Notes: generated by a model not told the origin, from the sequence alone. A stretch of DNA of 64,000 nucleotides from Bretschneidera sinensis (GCA_023935145.1 CM043705.1:58471584-58535583); one strand, 5' to 3'; positions 22,565-36,511 are shown, numbered from the stretch's first letter. Numbers and translations are program-made.

Positions 22565-25500
22565 ATTCTACCCACCATATAAAAATTTTGTCCTCGAAAT
22601 TTCCTTACCTAACCCAAGAAACAATTGTGAATAATATTTCTTCATAGTTGCCTCATGCTCTCACGTAATCTCTTCAACATATTTATTCCCTCACAAAACT
22701 TGAATTAATAGAATTACTTTATTACACAAGACTAGTTCTTTTCTGTCTAGAATTCTGACTGGCACTTGTACAAAGGTCAAATCTTCCTAACGTTCTACAG
22801 CTTGGCTTGAAATATTATGAGATTCATCATGTAAACACTTTCTCAAAAATTAAATATGAAATACATTATATAATTTTTTTTTTAATCTAGAGGCAAATCC
22901 AGGCTATTCACAACTAGTCCAACTTTCTCAATATTCTCATAAAGTCCCCCATACTTATGACTCAACTTTCCTTTCCTTTTGACCCTCAACACACCTTTCC
23001 ATAGAGATATTTTTAAATACACCCAAATCACCTACTTTAAACTCAAGAGGTCTTCTTCTATTACCAGCATAGCTATTCGTTCTACTATATGCTACTTTAA
23101 GGTTTTTCCTAACGAGTTTGATCCCCTCAATTGTTAACTCAATAATTTATGGACCAAATATATTTCTCTTTCTCACTTATTCCCAACATATAAGAGTTCT
23201 ACACCTTCTACCATACAATGCCTTAAATAGTGTCATTCCAATACTAAATTGATGTTGATTATTATAAGCACATTCAATCATTGACAAGTAAGCATCACAA
23301 CTTACTAAGAACTCACCACATTTTCCCTCAACATATCTTCTAGTACTTTAACAATCCTTTCCGTCTACTCATCTATTTGAGGATGAAGAGTTATACTAAA
23401 TTGTAACTGCATACCTATGGTTTTCTATAAGCCTCTCCAAAACCAAGATGTAACTCTAGCATCTCTATTTGACACTATGCTCAATAGTACTCCATACAAC
23501 CTCACAATCTTAGCTACATATAGTTCAGCTAACTTTTTGGACTCCAATTTGTTTTAATTAGAAGAAATTGAGATGACTTAGAAAGTCTATCTATTATTAC
23601 TTACACTGTTTCGTGACCTTTTTGGGTATGGAAAAATCCAGAAATAAAATCCATGCTCATATTTTTCTATGGTCATTCAAGCACAAGAAGAGGCTGTAGT
23701 AAGCCTCCCGGATGTTTGTTCTCTAACTTTACTTGCTGACAAACCAAACATCTAAAAATATATTAAGCTAGATCCCTCTTCAATTCTGACCACCAGAAAT
23801 TCTGTCTCAATCCTCCGTACATCTTATCGTTACTTGGGTGCATCGAATATACATCATTATGTGCCTCTTTCAATATCTTCTTTCTCAACTCAACATCATT
23901 GTGAACACATATCCTATGTTCTAATACCAAAATACCATCATTTCTAATTTTTAACTCATATTACTTTCTACTAAGGACTTCTTACTTAATCTTCTCTATC
24001 TCCACATTTCTACCTTGCATTTTTAACAAGCATTTTACTATGGACGACTGCACAACCATATTTACTAACAAAAATCCTCTATCATTGATATTAAATTTCA
24101 TTCTTAACTCTCTTAAATCTATCATCAATTTCACATCATGACTCTCAATAGCAGTTAATCTTCTTGTAGATTTTCTACTCAATACATCTATTACCACAAT
24201 CGTCTTTCCTTGATAATAGTGAATTTATACAATCATAGTCACTAATCAATTTCATCCACCGCCTCTGTCCCAAATTTAACTCTCTCTAGGTAGGTAAGTA
24301 TGTCAAACTCTTGTGATCAATAAATATCTTTCAAGTGGCTTCATACAGATGTTGTCTCCAAATTTTTAAGCAAATACTATGGCAGCTAACTCTAAGTCAT
24401 GGATAGGGTAATTGCTCTCATGATTCCTCTATTGCCTAGAAGTATATGTCACTACCTTCCCGTGTTGCATTAACACACATTTCAACTCTTGATGGGATGT
24501 ATCACTATACACCACAAATCCTTTATCACCAGAAAAAAGAACCAACACTAGAGTAGTAGTTAATTCCTCCTTCAACCACTAAAAATTGTTCTCAATCTCC
24601 TTTGACCATACAAGTTCACCTCTTTCTTGGTCAATCAAGTCAACAATATTGCAATAATAGAGAAATTTTAAATAATTCTTCTATAAAAATCTGGCTAACC
24701 CAAAGAAGATTATAATCTCAGTTACATTAGTTTGTCTTTTCAAACTCAACCCTACCTTTACTTTCTGTGAATCAATTGCTATACCATCTCCAGATACTAC
24801 ATACCCTAAGACATTTATTTCATTTAGTCAAAATTCAAATTTAGAAAACTATAGCATACAATCTCTCTCTCCTCAAAATCTCCAACACACTGTCTAATGT
24901 TTCACATGTTCTTCCTCATTATTAGAATATACCAAAATGTCATCAATAATTATAACCACAAATTTGTCAAGAAATAGTTTAAACACCATATTCATTAAAT
25001 CCATGAATATTGCTGGAGCATTAGTCAACTCAAATGGCATCACAAGAAACTTATAATCATAATGTGTCTTAAAAGCAGTCTTAGGCGTGTCTCCCTCCTT
25101 TATCCTTAACTGGTGATAACCTGATCTCAGGTTTATCTTAAAAAAACACTCTCACTCCCTGCAACAGTTTAAACAAATCATCTTATCCTTGGAAAAAGAT
25201 AATAATTTTTTTAATGGTTATTTTATCCAGCTATTTGAAATCTATACACAACCTTATCGTTCCATCTTTCTTTTTCACAAACAATACAGAAGCTCCCCAA
25301 GGTGACACACTTGGTTGAATAAATTTTTTGTCTAACAATTCCTAAAGTTGAATCTTCAGTTCTCTCAATTCAACAGAACTTATTTTGTAGAGTGCTATTG
25401 AAATAGATTCAGAAACCAGAATTACGTTCGTGAAAAACTCAATCTCTCTACTATGAGGTAAATTAGACAACTCATTAAGAAATACATTAGAATAATCTTT

Positions 25501-26033
25501 CACCACTAAGATTTCTTCCAACTTCCTATTTTTCTTTTTAGAATCCATTATGTATGCCAAATACTTCTCACAACCCTTCTTCAACCATCTACTAGCAGTT
25601 AGGGTAGAAATAAGACAATTTGCAAGTATCTTACGTTCTCCTTGAAAATTAAACTCCTCTTGTCCTGGTATCCTGAACTCCACATTCTTTCTAAAACAAT
25701 CAACCATATAATAAATCAACTTCAGATTCTCTATCAATGATACAAATAACGCAATTCTTGTAAACATTTATGATTATCACTTTATCCCTAGTGGGAACTT
25801 CATTAATACTATTATGCATCAAATGACTATTATATGCATCAATAAACTTCATAAATACATTGGATGCAAAAGAATGAGTTGCACCAGGATCAACCAACAT
25901 TGATACGTCCATATTTTTTTTCATACAAGACAGCTCAAATTAGGAAAAATTCTAGGATGAATATCTTATATGATTACATTTATAACATGTTCTAGTCTTT
26001 CTATTACATTACCACATCCTCTAGGTAGTACAT
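22565..26033 (-). pseudogene. outer Gypsy pol remnant (protease, RT, RNase H, integrase, chromodomain)
   Basis: Read from high to low coordinates. The gag zinc-knuckle neighbourhood is at about 26033-25930. The protease has LVDPGATHSFAS at about 25898-25863 (usual Asp-Ser-Gly changed to Asp-Pro-Gly, common in plant Gypsy elements). The protease end and RT start lie at about 25767-25342. RT continues to about 24930 with the Asp-Asp site obscured by stops. RNase H-like VYSDTSHQ is at about 24530 and DVLSRKSTRRL at about 24190-24155. The integrase zinc region and core are at about 23850-23000. A chromodomain-like tail runs to about 22590. There are stops or frameshifts every 100-200 bases. It once supplied capsid processing, cDNA synthesis and integration, and is now dead. 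Confidence 0.8.
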
Positions 26034-28057
26034 TGTAATACTCGTGTTCTTAAAGTATAGATAAAGAAGTAAATTGATAAATATGATATAGAATTAATAT
26101 AAAGTAATATATACGTGAAAGGTTTATTATTTGAATAAAATAATTCTTTTGAAAAGAAAAAAACTAGAGATGCGATGGTCAGATACAAAGAAAAGAGAGA
26201 AAAAACCGTCTCTAGAAGGATAAGAAGAAAAAAAATAAAAGAAAAAGAAAAAGAAAAAGGAAAAAAAATTGGCATCAGGTGTTGCACCAATTTACACTAA
26301 TCTAGCATTTAGAATGGGTGGCAGTGGAGTAACAGTAAGTTAGGTTGTGTGTGTGTGTGTGTGTGTATAGTTTTTTCTTTTATTTATTCATTTCTTATCA
26401 AATTCTGTTTGGTTTTCTCATTTCCTCAATTCAAACTACTCCATTTCTTTAAACACTTGAGGAGTGAAAGAAAGATTAAAAGAAAAAATTTTTGAAGAGT
26501 TTACAGGAGAATTTTATAGAGAGGCACGGGAAGCTCTAAGAAAAACAAAAGGTAATAACATAAAGTTTATTTTTGAAATTTAGCATACATGAAATTTTCC
26601 AGAATTCAATATGGGAATTTTCAAAGGGTGTGAATTATGAAGGAATTGAAGAATAAATTAGAAATTTTAATATAATTATTATTTCAAGTGTTGATGATCA
26701 GCAACCGAGGGAAATTGCTGAGAGAAACACAAAAGGTAAGGAGGTGATCCACGGGTAGATCTAAGTGCTACATGGTAAGTTAGATTTACTTTAAGTAATC
26801 AAGATAAATATGAAATATATATTGATAATATTAGAATAAATCATTAACTTATGATTTGGTGATAGATGAAAGTTGGTTGATAGGTATGATAGGAATAGTG
26901 GATGTGTAGAGAATTATTTTATGAGAAATAATATTAATGGATTTATGAGTCGATTTAATAATAAAGGCAATAAGTGAAATTCTTGATGAGTTATGATTGG
27001 TGATTTGTTATGATTTATGAGGAGATGAAATTTAGTGGTTCTTGACGAGTTATGGCTGACGATTTGATATGATTTATGAGGAGAGGAATTTAGTGGAATT
27101 TTTCAAATAATAATTTGAGAATAATCAGGATAGCTAGTTTAAATATCTGAATACATGCTTGTTTTTATTTTCTTATTCATATGCATATTCATATCATTAT
27201 TCATATGCATATGCAAGAAATAAAAGAACTGATAGGGCAGCTGGTCTAAATGAGAATGAAGGAACCGGCAAGGTAGCTGGTCTAAATGAGAATGAAAGAA
27301 CCAGGAAGAGAGCCAGTCTAAGATAAAAACATGTCAACATATGAGAAGACGTTCCCAATAATAATAACATTTAACTTCACGCATTACATTTGCTTTAATT
27401 ATTAATTGTTATTGCTTGATATGTTAAAGTGTTATTTATGATTGTAAATCTATTGATAGAGGAATGAGTCTCACAGAGAGACAAATATGTTAAGGAAGAG
27501 ATATGAAATATTTTTTATGAGTAACTTAAGAAAAGATTGTGTGATAGAGAAATTATGAAATTGAGTAGTGATTTCAGAATATTGTTATTGAATTATTTGA
27601 GGAAACAGATGAATGAATATCAGAAGAATTTTTAGAAGTAATTAAATTATAAGATGTAGTTGGGAGTATAAAATTGAATACTTCTAGTAAATATAATTCA
27701 CTGAGCTTATGAAGCTCACTCCTCATTGTACAATGATTTCAGGTAGCAGGCAGGACAAATTGTTTGGTGAGTTAAGGTTCAGACGAAGTCATTTTTTATA
27801 AGCTACATACGTGTCCACATCCTCAGACTAATGAGAAAATAAAATAAAATTTTATTTGTAAATATCTATGCATATTACATTGTATAAAATTTTTAAGTCA
27901 AGATCATAATCATGTATCTCCCCTATTGAGGGTTAAGGATTGATATAAAAATTTCTGTTGGTATTATTTTTTATTGTTGCATATATATGTCGTGCTGGGA
28001 TTTTCAAAATATGACAATACCGTCTCGGGGGTGGCCAACCCGAGATAGGTCGTTACA
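26034..28057 (+). repeat. 5' LTR of the inner Gypsy
   Basis: 2,024 bp. Contains a (GT)n tract at 26346-26366, where the 3' LTR has (AT)n instead. Degenerate relatives of the 36-bp repeat lie at about 27230-27330. Confidence 0.9.
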
Positions 28058-28060
28058 ATT

Positions 28061-28073
28061 TTGGTATCAGAGC
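28061..28073 (+). other. primer-binding site, initiator-Met type
   Basis: TTGGTATCAGAGC lies three bases after the 5' LTR, complementary to the 3' end of initiator tRNA-Met. This is usual for chromoviruses. Confidence 0.8.
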
Positions 28074-28139
28074 ATTAGGTTTTATGATTTTGTAGACTGC
28101 ATAAAAAGTAAGAAAGTGGAAGATTTAAAACAAATTATA

Positions 28140-31100
28140 TTCCAATGAATAGTTTGAGGATGACACGTGGACGTACTAGAACTAGAGTTAGAGTTACTGA
28201 TTTGAGAGGGTGTGGTAGGCCCCCAATATTTTGACAAGTCGATGTTGAGTCTAAATCTATGGTTCCTAGAAGGGAACATGTTAACAGTATAATTGATATT
28301 AGAAAAGGTATGAGAGAATCTAAAGTTGAAAGAGATGAGCTAAGATAAGCTCTTACACATGCTATTGAGAAAATAAAAGTAACAAATGTTAGAGTTGATA
28401 GTCTATAGCATAGACTTGATGAATAGGCTAGAGCAGTGTCTGAGGTTGTTGTAAATCTAGAAATAGCAAACGTTAAAAAGGGGTAAGGTGAGTTTATGCA
28501 TGAGATGCAGGGAGATTGTTTTGTTAGATATATTAAGTTGAATGTCTTGTTGTTTAAAGGATCTATGAATCCTTTTGAGCTTGAGCTATGGGTAAAACAT
28601 GTAGAAAGATTAATTGGTATTTTACTAGTAACTGACAGGCAGAGGATTGCCTTTTCTTCATTTAAGTTAGAAGGAGAAGCTTTGGAATGATTGAAGGATA
28701 CTCTTCCCAAGGTAAGTGCATATGTTAATAGACCCGTTAACCTGGAATATGTTTAAGGAGGTTGTCTTTGATAAATACTTTCCTTATACTTTTAGAGCCT
28801 AATAAGAAAGAGATTTTATTTATTTGAGGCAAATGTATTGACTATGACTCAGTATGATAGTAGATTTGTGGTCTTGTCAATGGTTGTACTGGAAATGGTA
28901 GACCTAGAAGAGAAGAAGTGTAAAGGGCTTAAAGATGAACTATGTTTTAATATTTGATCAAAACTATCTTACATGAGACATATAAATTATGTTAGGTTGG
29001 TGGATATAACACTTCAGATTAGGAAAGATCTTATGAGTTTAAGGGAAAGAGAAATAGTGGTTAAATAGGCTTAGACATGAAGGTTCTAGAGGTAGTGCTA
29101 GTATAAGTGTACAGGGTAAGATACCACCCCAGATGGGGCATTCCTTGTCACAAGAAACTGTAGTATGGAGTTAGAGGCAAGCATGATCTGTTACTTTTAT
29201 AGCTCAAAGTAATATTGGTGGGCCCCTACATTTGAGAGATAGGTTATGGGAACTAGAAGTTATGGTAAAGGTAGGAGTGCACTACCTAGAGGATGTGGTA
29301 ACTTGATAAAAATACTAGAACATATTATAGATGTAATCCAATAAGATATTTATCTTAGAATTGTCCTAATTTGAGTTACCTTGTATGTAGAAAAGGTGGA
29401 CATATTAATGATGGTTAATCCTGGTGCAACCTATTATTTTGTATCTAATGTATTTTTGAAATTTATTGATGCATGTATTAGTCTTTTGATGCATAATAAT
29501 ATTGCTGAAGTTCTCACTAGAGATGGAGTGATAATCATAAATGTTTACAAGGGTTGTGTGATTTGTATCAATGATAGAGAATTTGAAGTTGATTTATTAT
29601 CTTTGAATATGGCTGATTGTTTTAGAAAGAAGGCAGTGTTCAAGATATGGACATGAGGAGTTTAACTTTCAGGGAGAACATAAGATACTCTCACTATCTT
29701 ATTTTGCTCTGACCACTAGGAGATGGTTGAAGAAGAGTTATGAGGAGTATTTGGCATATATAATGGATTCTAAAAAGGAAAATAGGAAGTTATAATAAAT
29801 CTTAGTGGTGAAAGATTATTCTAATGTGTTTCTTGATGAGTTGTCTAGTTGTCTCATAGTAGAGAGATTAAATTCTCTATTGATGTGATACCAGGTTCAT
29901 CACATATATCTATAACACCCTACAGAGTGACACCCACTGAGTTAAGAGAGTTAGAAGTTCAAGAGTTATTAGATAAACAATTTATTCGATTTAGTGTATC
30001 GTCATGAGGAGCCCACATAGTGTTTGTGAAGAAGAAATATGGAACAATGAGATTGTGTATAGATTATAGATAGTTAAATAAGATAACCATTAAAACAAAT
30101 ATCCTTTATCCAAGATAAATGATTTATTTGAAAAGTTATATGGAGCAAGGATATTTTCAAAAAATAGGCCTGAGATTAGATTATCATCAATTGAGGATAA
30201 AGAAGGGAGATGTGCCTAAGACTGCTTTTAGGACACGTTATGGTCATAAGTTTCTTGTGGTGTCATTTGGATTGACAAATGCTCTAGCAACGTTCATGGA
30301 TTTGATGAATAGGGTGTTTAAACTATTTCTTGACAAATTATGGTTATAATTATTGATGACATTTTGCTATATTCTAACAATGAGAAAGAACAGTTAAAAC
30401 ATTAGAGAGTGTGTTGGAGATTCTGAGGAAAGAGAGATAGTATGCTATGATTTTCTAAATGTGAATTTTAGTTGAATAAAATAAATTTCTTGGGGCATGT
30501 AATATCTGAAGATGGCATAATAGTTGATCCGCAAAAGGTAGAGACAATGTTAAGTTGGGAGAGACCAACTAATCTGACTGAGATTAGAATCTTCTTGGGG
30601 TTAGCTAGTTATTATAGATGATTCTTTTAGAAGTTTTCTATTATTTTAGTACTATTGACTAGACTGACCAGGAAAGAGGTGAGATTTGTATGGTCTGGGA
30701 AGTGTGAGAAAAATTTTCAATTACTAAAAGAGAAATTGACTACAGCTCCAGTATTGGTGTCTCCTTTTGGTGATGAAGGATTTGTGGTGTATAGTGATGC
30801 GTCACATCAATATTTGGGATGTTTGTAACATGAGAATGCTATGGCCTATACATTTAAGAAATTGAAGAATCATGATGGAAATTACCCCACTCATAGCTTA
30901 GAGTTGGTTGTCATAGAGTTTACTTTAAAGATTGGAGACATCATCTGTATGGAGCCACTTGTGAGATATTCATGGATTATAAGAGTTTGACATACTTACC
31001 TACCTAGAGAGAGTTGAATTTGAGGCAAAGATGGTTGATGGAGCTGATTAGTCACTATGATTGTATAGTTCACTATCACCTAGAAAATGCAAAGGTGACA

Positions 31101-32440
31101 GTTGATGCATTAAGTAGAAAATCTACAAAAAGATTGACTACTATTGAAAGTCATGATGTGTAAATGATGATAGATTAAAAGAGATAAGAATGAAGTGGAA
31201 TATCAGTGATAGAGGATCATTGTTAACAAATATGGTTGTATAGTCATCCATAGTAAAACGCTCGTTAGAGATACAAGGTAGAGATAAAAAGATAGAGAAT
31301 ATTAAGCAAGAAGTGCTTAATAGAAGGTAATATGAGTTCAAAAATTAGAAATGATGGTATTCTGGTCTTGGAACATAAAATTTGTGTTCCCAATAATGCG
31401 GAGTTGAGAAAGGAGATAATGAGAGAGGCACATGATGATGTAGATTCTATGCAACCAAGTAACAACAAAATGTATGAAGGATTGAGACAGAATTTCTCAT
31501 AGTCAGGATTGAAGAGGGATGTAGCTGAGATTGTGAGGTTGTATGGAGTACCATTGAGCATAGTGTCAAATAGAGATGCTAGATTTACATCTTGGTTTTG
31601 GAGAGGCTTTCAGAAAGCCATAGGTACACAGTTACAATTTAATATAACTTTTCATGCTCAGACATAGAATACTAGAAGATATGTTAAGGGAAAATGTGAT
31701 GAGTTTCTCAGTAAGTTAGGATGCTTACATGTCATCGATTGAAATTTCTTATAATAATCAGTATCAAACTAGTATTGGGATGGCACCATTTGAGGTCTTA
31801 TATGGTAGGAGGTGTAGAACTCCAGTATGTTGGGAAGAAATTGGAGAGAGAAAGATATTTGGTCCATAAATTATTGAGTTAACAACTGAGATGATCAAAC
31901 TAGTTAGAGAGAACCGTAAAGTAGCACAGAGTAGATCAAATAGCTATGCTGATAATAGGAGAAGACCTCTCAAGTTTCAAATAGGTGGTTGGGTGTATTT
32001 AAAAAATATATCCATGAAAAGGTGTATTGAGATTTAAACAGGAAAGGAAAGGAAAGTTGAGTCCGAGGTATGTGGGACTTTATGAGGTTGTTGAGACAGT
32101 TGGGCTAGTCGCGTATAGCCTGAAATTGTCTCCAATGTGGAAGTAGTTACACAATGTGTTTCATGTTTCACTTTTGAGAAAGAGTTTATATGATGACTCT
32201 CATGATATTTCTAGCAAAACTGTAGAAATTCAGGAAAGTTTGACTTTTATACAAGTACTAATGAGAAATTTAGACAGGAAAAAAACAAGTCTTGTGTAAT
32301 AAAGTAATTCCATTAATTCACGTTCCGTGATGGAATAAATATGTTGCAGAGATTACATGAGAGCATGTGGCAACTATGAAGAAATATTATTCACAATTGT
32401 TCTTGAGTTAGGTAAGAAAATTTTGGGGACAAAATTTTTA
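28140..32440 (+). pseudogene. inner Gypsy gag-pol remnant
   Basis: The gag core is at about 28500-29060, including NPFELELWVKHVERLIG. The protease site is NPGATYYFVS at about 29420-29449 (Asp replaced by Asn). RT is at about 29985-30460, with [14 protein letters not shown] and [19 protein letters not shown]; the Asp-Asp site just after is split by a stop. RNase H-like sequence (VVYSDASHQ, about 30785) follows. The integrase is incomplete: the zinc-region start at about 31390-31530 jumps directly to GVPLSIVSNRDARF (about 31540-31580), so roughly 270 bp are deleted, including the first catalytic Asp. A chromodomain-like tail with NVFHVSLLRK is at about 32153-32430. There are many stops; it is not functional. 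Confidence 0.8.
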
Positions 32441-32455
32441 TAAGATGGGTAGAAT

Positions 32456-34500
32456 TGTAATACCCGTGTTCTTAAAGTATAGTTAAAGATGTAATTTGAT
32501 AAATACGATATAGAATTAAAATAAAATAATATATACATGAAAGGTTTATTATTTGAATAAAATAATTCTTTTGAAAAGAAAAAAATGGACGCACAATGGT
32601 ACAGATACAAAGAAAAGAAAAAAAAAAAGAGTCACTAGAAGGATAAGAAGGAAAAAAAAAAAGAAAAAGAAAAAGGAAAAAAAATGGGTGTGCAACACCT
32701 GGAAGTCCAGGTGTTGCACCACTTTACACTAATCTAGCATTTAGAATGGGTGGAAGTGGGGTAACAATAAGTTAGGTTTTATATATATATATATATATAT
32801 TACTTATTCATTACAAAATTCTGTTTGGTTTTCTCATTTCCTCAACTCAAACTACTTCATTTCTTTAAACACCTGGGGACTGAAAGAAAGATTGAAAGAG
32901 AAAATTTTTGAAGGGGTTTACTGGAGAATTTTATAGAAAAGCACAGGAAGTTCTAAGAAAAACAGATTGTAATAACACGAAGTTTATTTTTGAAATTTAG
33001 CATACATGAAATTTCCTGGAATTCAATGTGAGAATTTTCAAAGGGTGTGAATTAGGAATGAATTGAAGAATAAATTAGAAATTTTAATATAAATATTATG
33101 TCAGGTATTGACGATCAGCAACTAGGGAAAATTGTTGAGAGGAGTAGGAAAGGCAAGGAGGTGATCCACGGGTAACTCTAAGTGCTACATTGTGAGTTAG
33201 ATTTACTTTAAGTAATCAAAATAAATATTAAATATATATTGATAATATTAGAATAAATCATTAACTTATGATTTAGTAATAGATGAAAGTTGGTTGATAG
33301 GTATGATAGGAATAGTGGATGTGTAGAGAATTATTTTATGAGATATAATATTATTGAAATTATGAGTCGATTTAATAATAAAGGCGATAAATGAAATACT
33401 TGATGAGCTATGGTTGATGATTTGTTATGATTTATGAAGAGAGGAAATTTAGTGGATCTTGACGAGCTATGGTTGATGATTTGATATGATTTATGAGGAG
33501 AGAAGTTTAGTGAAATTTTTAAAATAATAATTTGAGAATAATTATGATAGCTAGTTTAAATATTTGAATACATGCTTGTTTTTATTTTATTATTCATATG
33601 CATATTCATATCATTATTCATATGCATATACATGAAATAAAAGAACCAGGAGGGTAGTCGGTCTAAATGAAAACTATGACAACCGGTATGTGCTGGAAAT
33701 AAAAGAACCGTGAAGGCAGCTGGTCTAAATGAGAATGAAAGATCCAGAAAGGTAGCTGGTCTAAGATAAAAACATGTCAACATGTGGGAAGACGTTCCCA
33801 ATAATAATAACTTTTAACTTCACGCATTGCATTTGCTTTAATTATTGACTGTTATTGCTTGATATGTTAAAGTGTTATTTATGATTGTAAATCTATTGAT
33901 AGAGGAATTAGTCTCATAGAGAGACAAATATACTAAGGAAGAGATATGAAATATGTTTGATGAGTAACTTAAGAAGAGATTGTGTAATAGAGGAATTATG
34001 AAATAGAGTAGTGATTTCAGAATATTGTTATTGAATTATTTGAGGAAAAAGGTGAATGAATATCGGAAGAATTTTTAGAAGTAATTAAATTGTAAAATGT
34101 AGCTAGGAGTATAAAATTGAATACTTCTAGTAAATTTAATTCACTGAGCTTGTAAAGCTCACTCCTCATTGTACAGTGATTTCAGGTAACAGGCAGGATA
34201 GATAGTTTGGTGAGTTGAGGTTCAGACAAAATCATTTTCTGTAAGCTACATACGTGTCCACATTCTCAGACTAATGAGAAAATAAAATAAAAATTTATTT
34301 GTAAATATTCATGCATATTACGTTGTATAAAATGTTTAAGTCAAGATCAGAATGATATATCTCCCCTGTTGAGGGTTAAGGATTGAAATAAAAATTTATG
34401 TTAATATTATTTTTTATTGTTGCATATATGTATCGTGCTGAGATTTTCAAAATATGATAACATCGTCTCGAGGGTGACCAACTCGGGATGGGTCGTTACA
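32456..34500 (+). repeat. 3' LTR of the inner Gypsy
   Basis: 2,045 bp, preceded by a purine-rich tract (AAGATGGGTAGAA, 32443-32454). An (AT)n run at about 32779-32800 sits where the 5' LTR has (GT)n. One diverged minisatellite unit lies at about 33670-33707. Confidence 0.9.
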
Positions 34501-34561
34501 CACACTCTCACCTCTATGATAACTTCAAGTTTTCACAGACTATCTCCCAAATCTAGGGGTC
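34501..34561 (-). pseudogene. 61-bp gag fragment of the outer Gypsy between two insertions
   Basis: Its reverse complement lines up with about 29222-29280 of the inner Gypsy, so it belongs to the gag of the outer minus-strand element. It is all that remains between the inner Gypsy (ends 34500) and the Athila-like element (starts 34562). Confidence 0.8.
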
Positions 34562-36186
34562 TGATGAGTGCCAAATATTGCATATTTTGGCCCCTTAATT
34601 TACATTTGTTAATTCTTTAGTTGTGTCCTAATATGATATTTTGTGTTAGTTCTATGATTTTTAATGTTTTATAGGATTGCAAAGCAAATTGAGGATTTAA
34701 TGTGAAAAAAAAATGCAAAAGCTGGAATCTTCTGTTGCGATCGAGCACAACAATGCTCAAGTATTTATTTATATGTTTAAATTAAGAATTTGTTACTTTG
34801 AGTTGTTTTTTTCATTGTTTTACAGGTTTACAAGCACTTGGAAATGAGTTTCACTAAATTGCCCGTACAAATCAGTTATTATTGTGGATTAAACTGCATT
34901 GATTCAGGAAGAACTAGAAGGTGAGCCATATATGCTTGGAAAGAGCCAGATGTCTATTTTAAAGAGAATTTTACGGCTCATAAATATGATTTTTCTAGAG
35001 AAAGTTATGACAATTTTAGTAGACGAAGGTCAGACTGTGCATGATTTCAGTATGGCAGAAGTGATTTTTGCAGATTAAACTGTAATGATTCAGGAAGAAA
35101 CAGGAGATGAGCCATATATGCTTGGAAAGATTCGGATGTCTATTTTTTGGAGAATTTTACGGCTCATAAATATGATTTTTCTAGAGAAAGTTATGGCAGT
35201 TTTAGTAGACAAAGGTCAGACTGTGCATGATTTCAGCGTGGGCAGAAGTTTTGAAGGGCATGTGAAGGCTTAAATCCCACATCCCACATCAGTTGGAAAC
35301 ACATTCTACATCCCACATCTCACATTGATTGGAAACACATTACACTCATGGAGTTTCCCTATAAAAGCTCCATTTCACTTCATTTTCAGGGGTAATCGGT
35401 GTGCAATCTGGAAGGCTTTGCTACCGAGGGGGAAAGCATCGCACAGTAGCTGCGAGTGGAATTTATTTATCCATGTATTGTCAGTTTTAAGTTATTTCTT
35501 TTTAGTTATAAAGTTTAATTTTTAGCACTTTAATTGTGAAATTTATTTTCATAATCATGGGAGGCTAAAACCTTCATCTAAGGTTAAAGATGAAGCCTCG
35601 CCATTAATTAGCATTATATTTTCATTCCGACATTTTTGTATTAATGTTCTATTTCAATTCAATTGTTTGAGTAAATTCTTATGATTGATTGTTTTGTTTA
35701 TAAATTGTTCAATTGGATATTCCATGTGTTTCATCTGACGGATACAGTGAATCATCCAAAGTAAATCGGATATCCATTGTGATTCTAAAGTAAACGGATA
35801 CATTGGATGATTTGGTTTAATTAGAGTATTCGTTGTAATTTGTATATCGATGGATTTACGGAATTATTTGATAAATTACTTTTATATAGAACATACATAG
35901 GATGGAATTGCTTGTCGGTTGTAGGAACAAAGTCAAGAAGATATATGCTTTACTTTGGTGGGGTGGATTAAGAAACCTTAGTATTTTTATCATTTGTTTT
36001 AACTTAATTTAGTTTAGTTTATATTCTTTGCACAATACAATTCAAAATTTGGAACTAGGTTAAAATAGGTTTAGTTTAGATAAAAATATATTTTCACGAC
36101 GTAATTCCCTGTGGATTCGACCTCGCACTTGCACACACTATATTGCAAATGACTCGTGTGCTTGCGAGTAATTTAAAAATCCAACA
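34562..36186 (+). repeat. 5' LTR of Athila-like element 2
   Basis: 1,625 bp, TGATGAG...CCAACA. It includes a tandem duplication of about 176 bp (unit starts 34886 and 35062). A doubled motif built on CCCACATC and TTGGAAACACATT follows at about 35275-35345, directly before a TATA box (CTATAAAAGC, about 35360-35369). The start shares CCCCTTAATTTACATTTGTTAA with the LTR of element 1. Confidence 0.85.
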
Positions 36187-36192
36187 AGTTTT

Positions 36193-36207
36193 TGACGCCG
36201 TTGCCGG
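36193..36207 (+). other. primer-binding site, tRNA-Asp type
   Basis: TGACGCCGTTGCCGG, six bases inside the 5' LTR; the same type as at 1808. Confidence 0.8.
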
Positions 36208-36511
36208 AGATTTATTTTGTTTGTGAAAATTAAATTTTTGCCTGAATTAATTTTCTTTTTCTACTAGTTTAGTTAGCATTTTTGTTTCGTTTTGCAATTT
36301 TATTCTAGTTTATTTATTTCTATTTGCAATTGCCCATAAAGAATAAATAAATATAAATATATAAAAAAAATTTGCCAATTTTTGTTGGCCCATTTTGTGA
36401 GTATTGTGTTTTCTGTTTTTGCATTTATTTTATTGTTATTAGTTATTTATATTTTATTTTATTCTTTTGTTTATACTAGTTAGTTTATATTATTGCTTTT
36501 TTGTGTGGTGT

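Larger units (their letters stand above)
26034..34500 (+). mobile_element. complete Ty3/Gypsy element, plus strand, same family as the outer one
   Basis: LTRs 26034-28057 and 32456-34500 (TGTAATAC...GTCGTTACA) flank 4.4 kb of broken gag-pol. It sits in the gag of the outer Gypsy in the opposite orientation; outer gag resumes at 34501. The bases next to the LTRs are TACAT and CACAC, an imperfect duplication whose two differences are both C/T. LTR similarity to the outer element's LTRs is obvious on reverse complementing, but the LTRs of this copy resemble each other more. Confidence 0.9.

Noticed and set aside
28135..28710. 191-codon minus-strand ORF
   Set aside because: It lies antisense to recognisable Gypsy gag on the plus strand and has no family resemblance.
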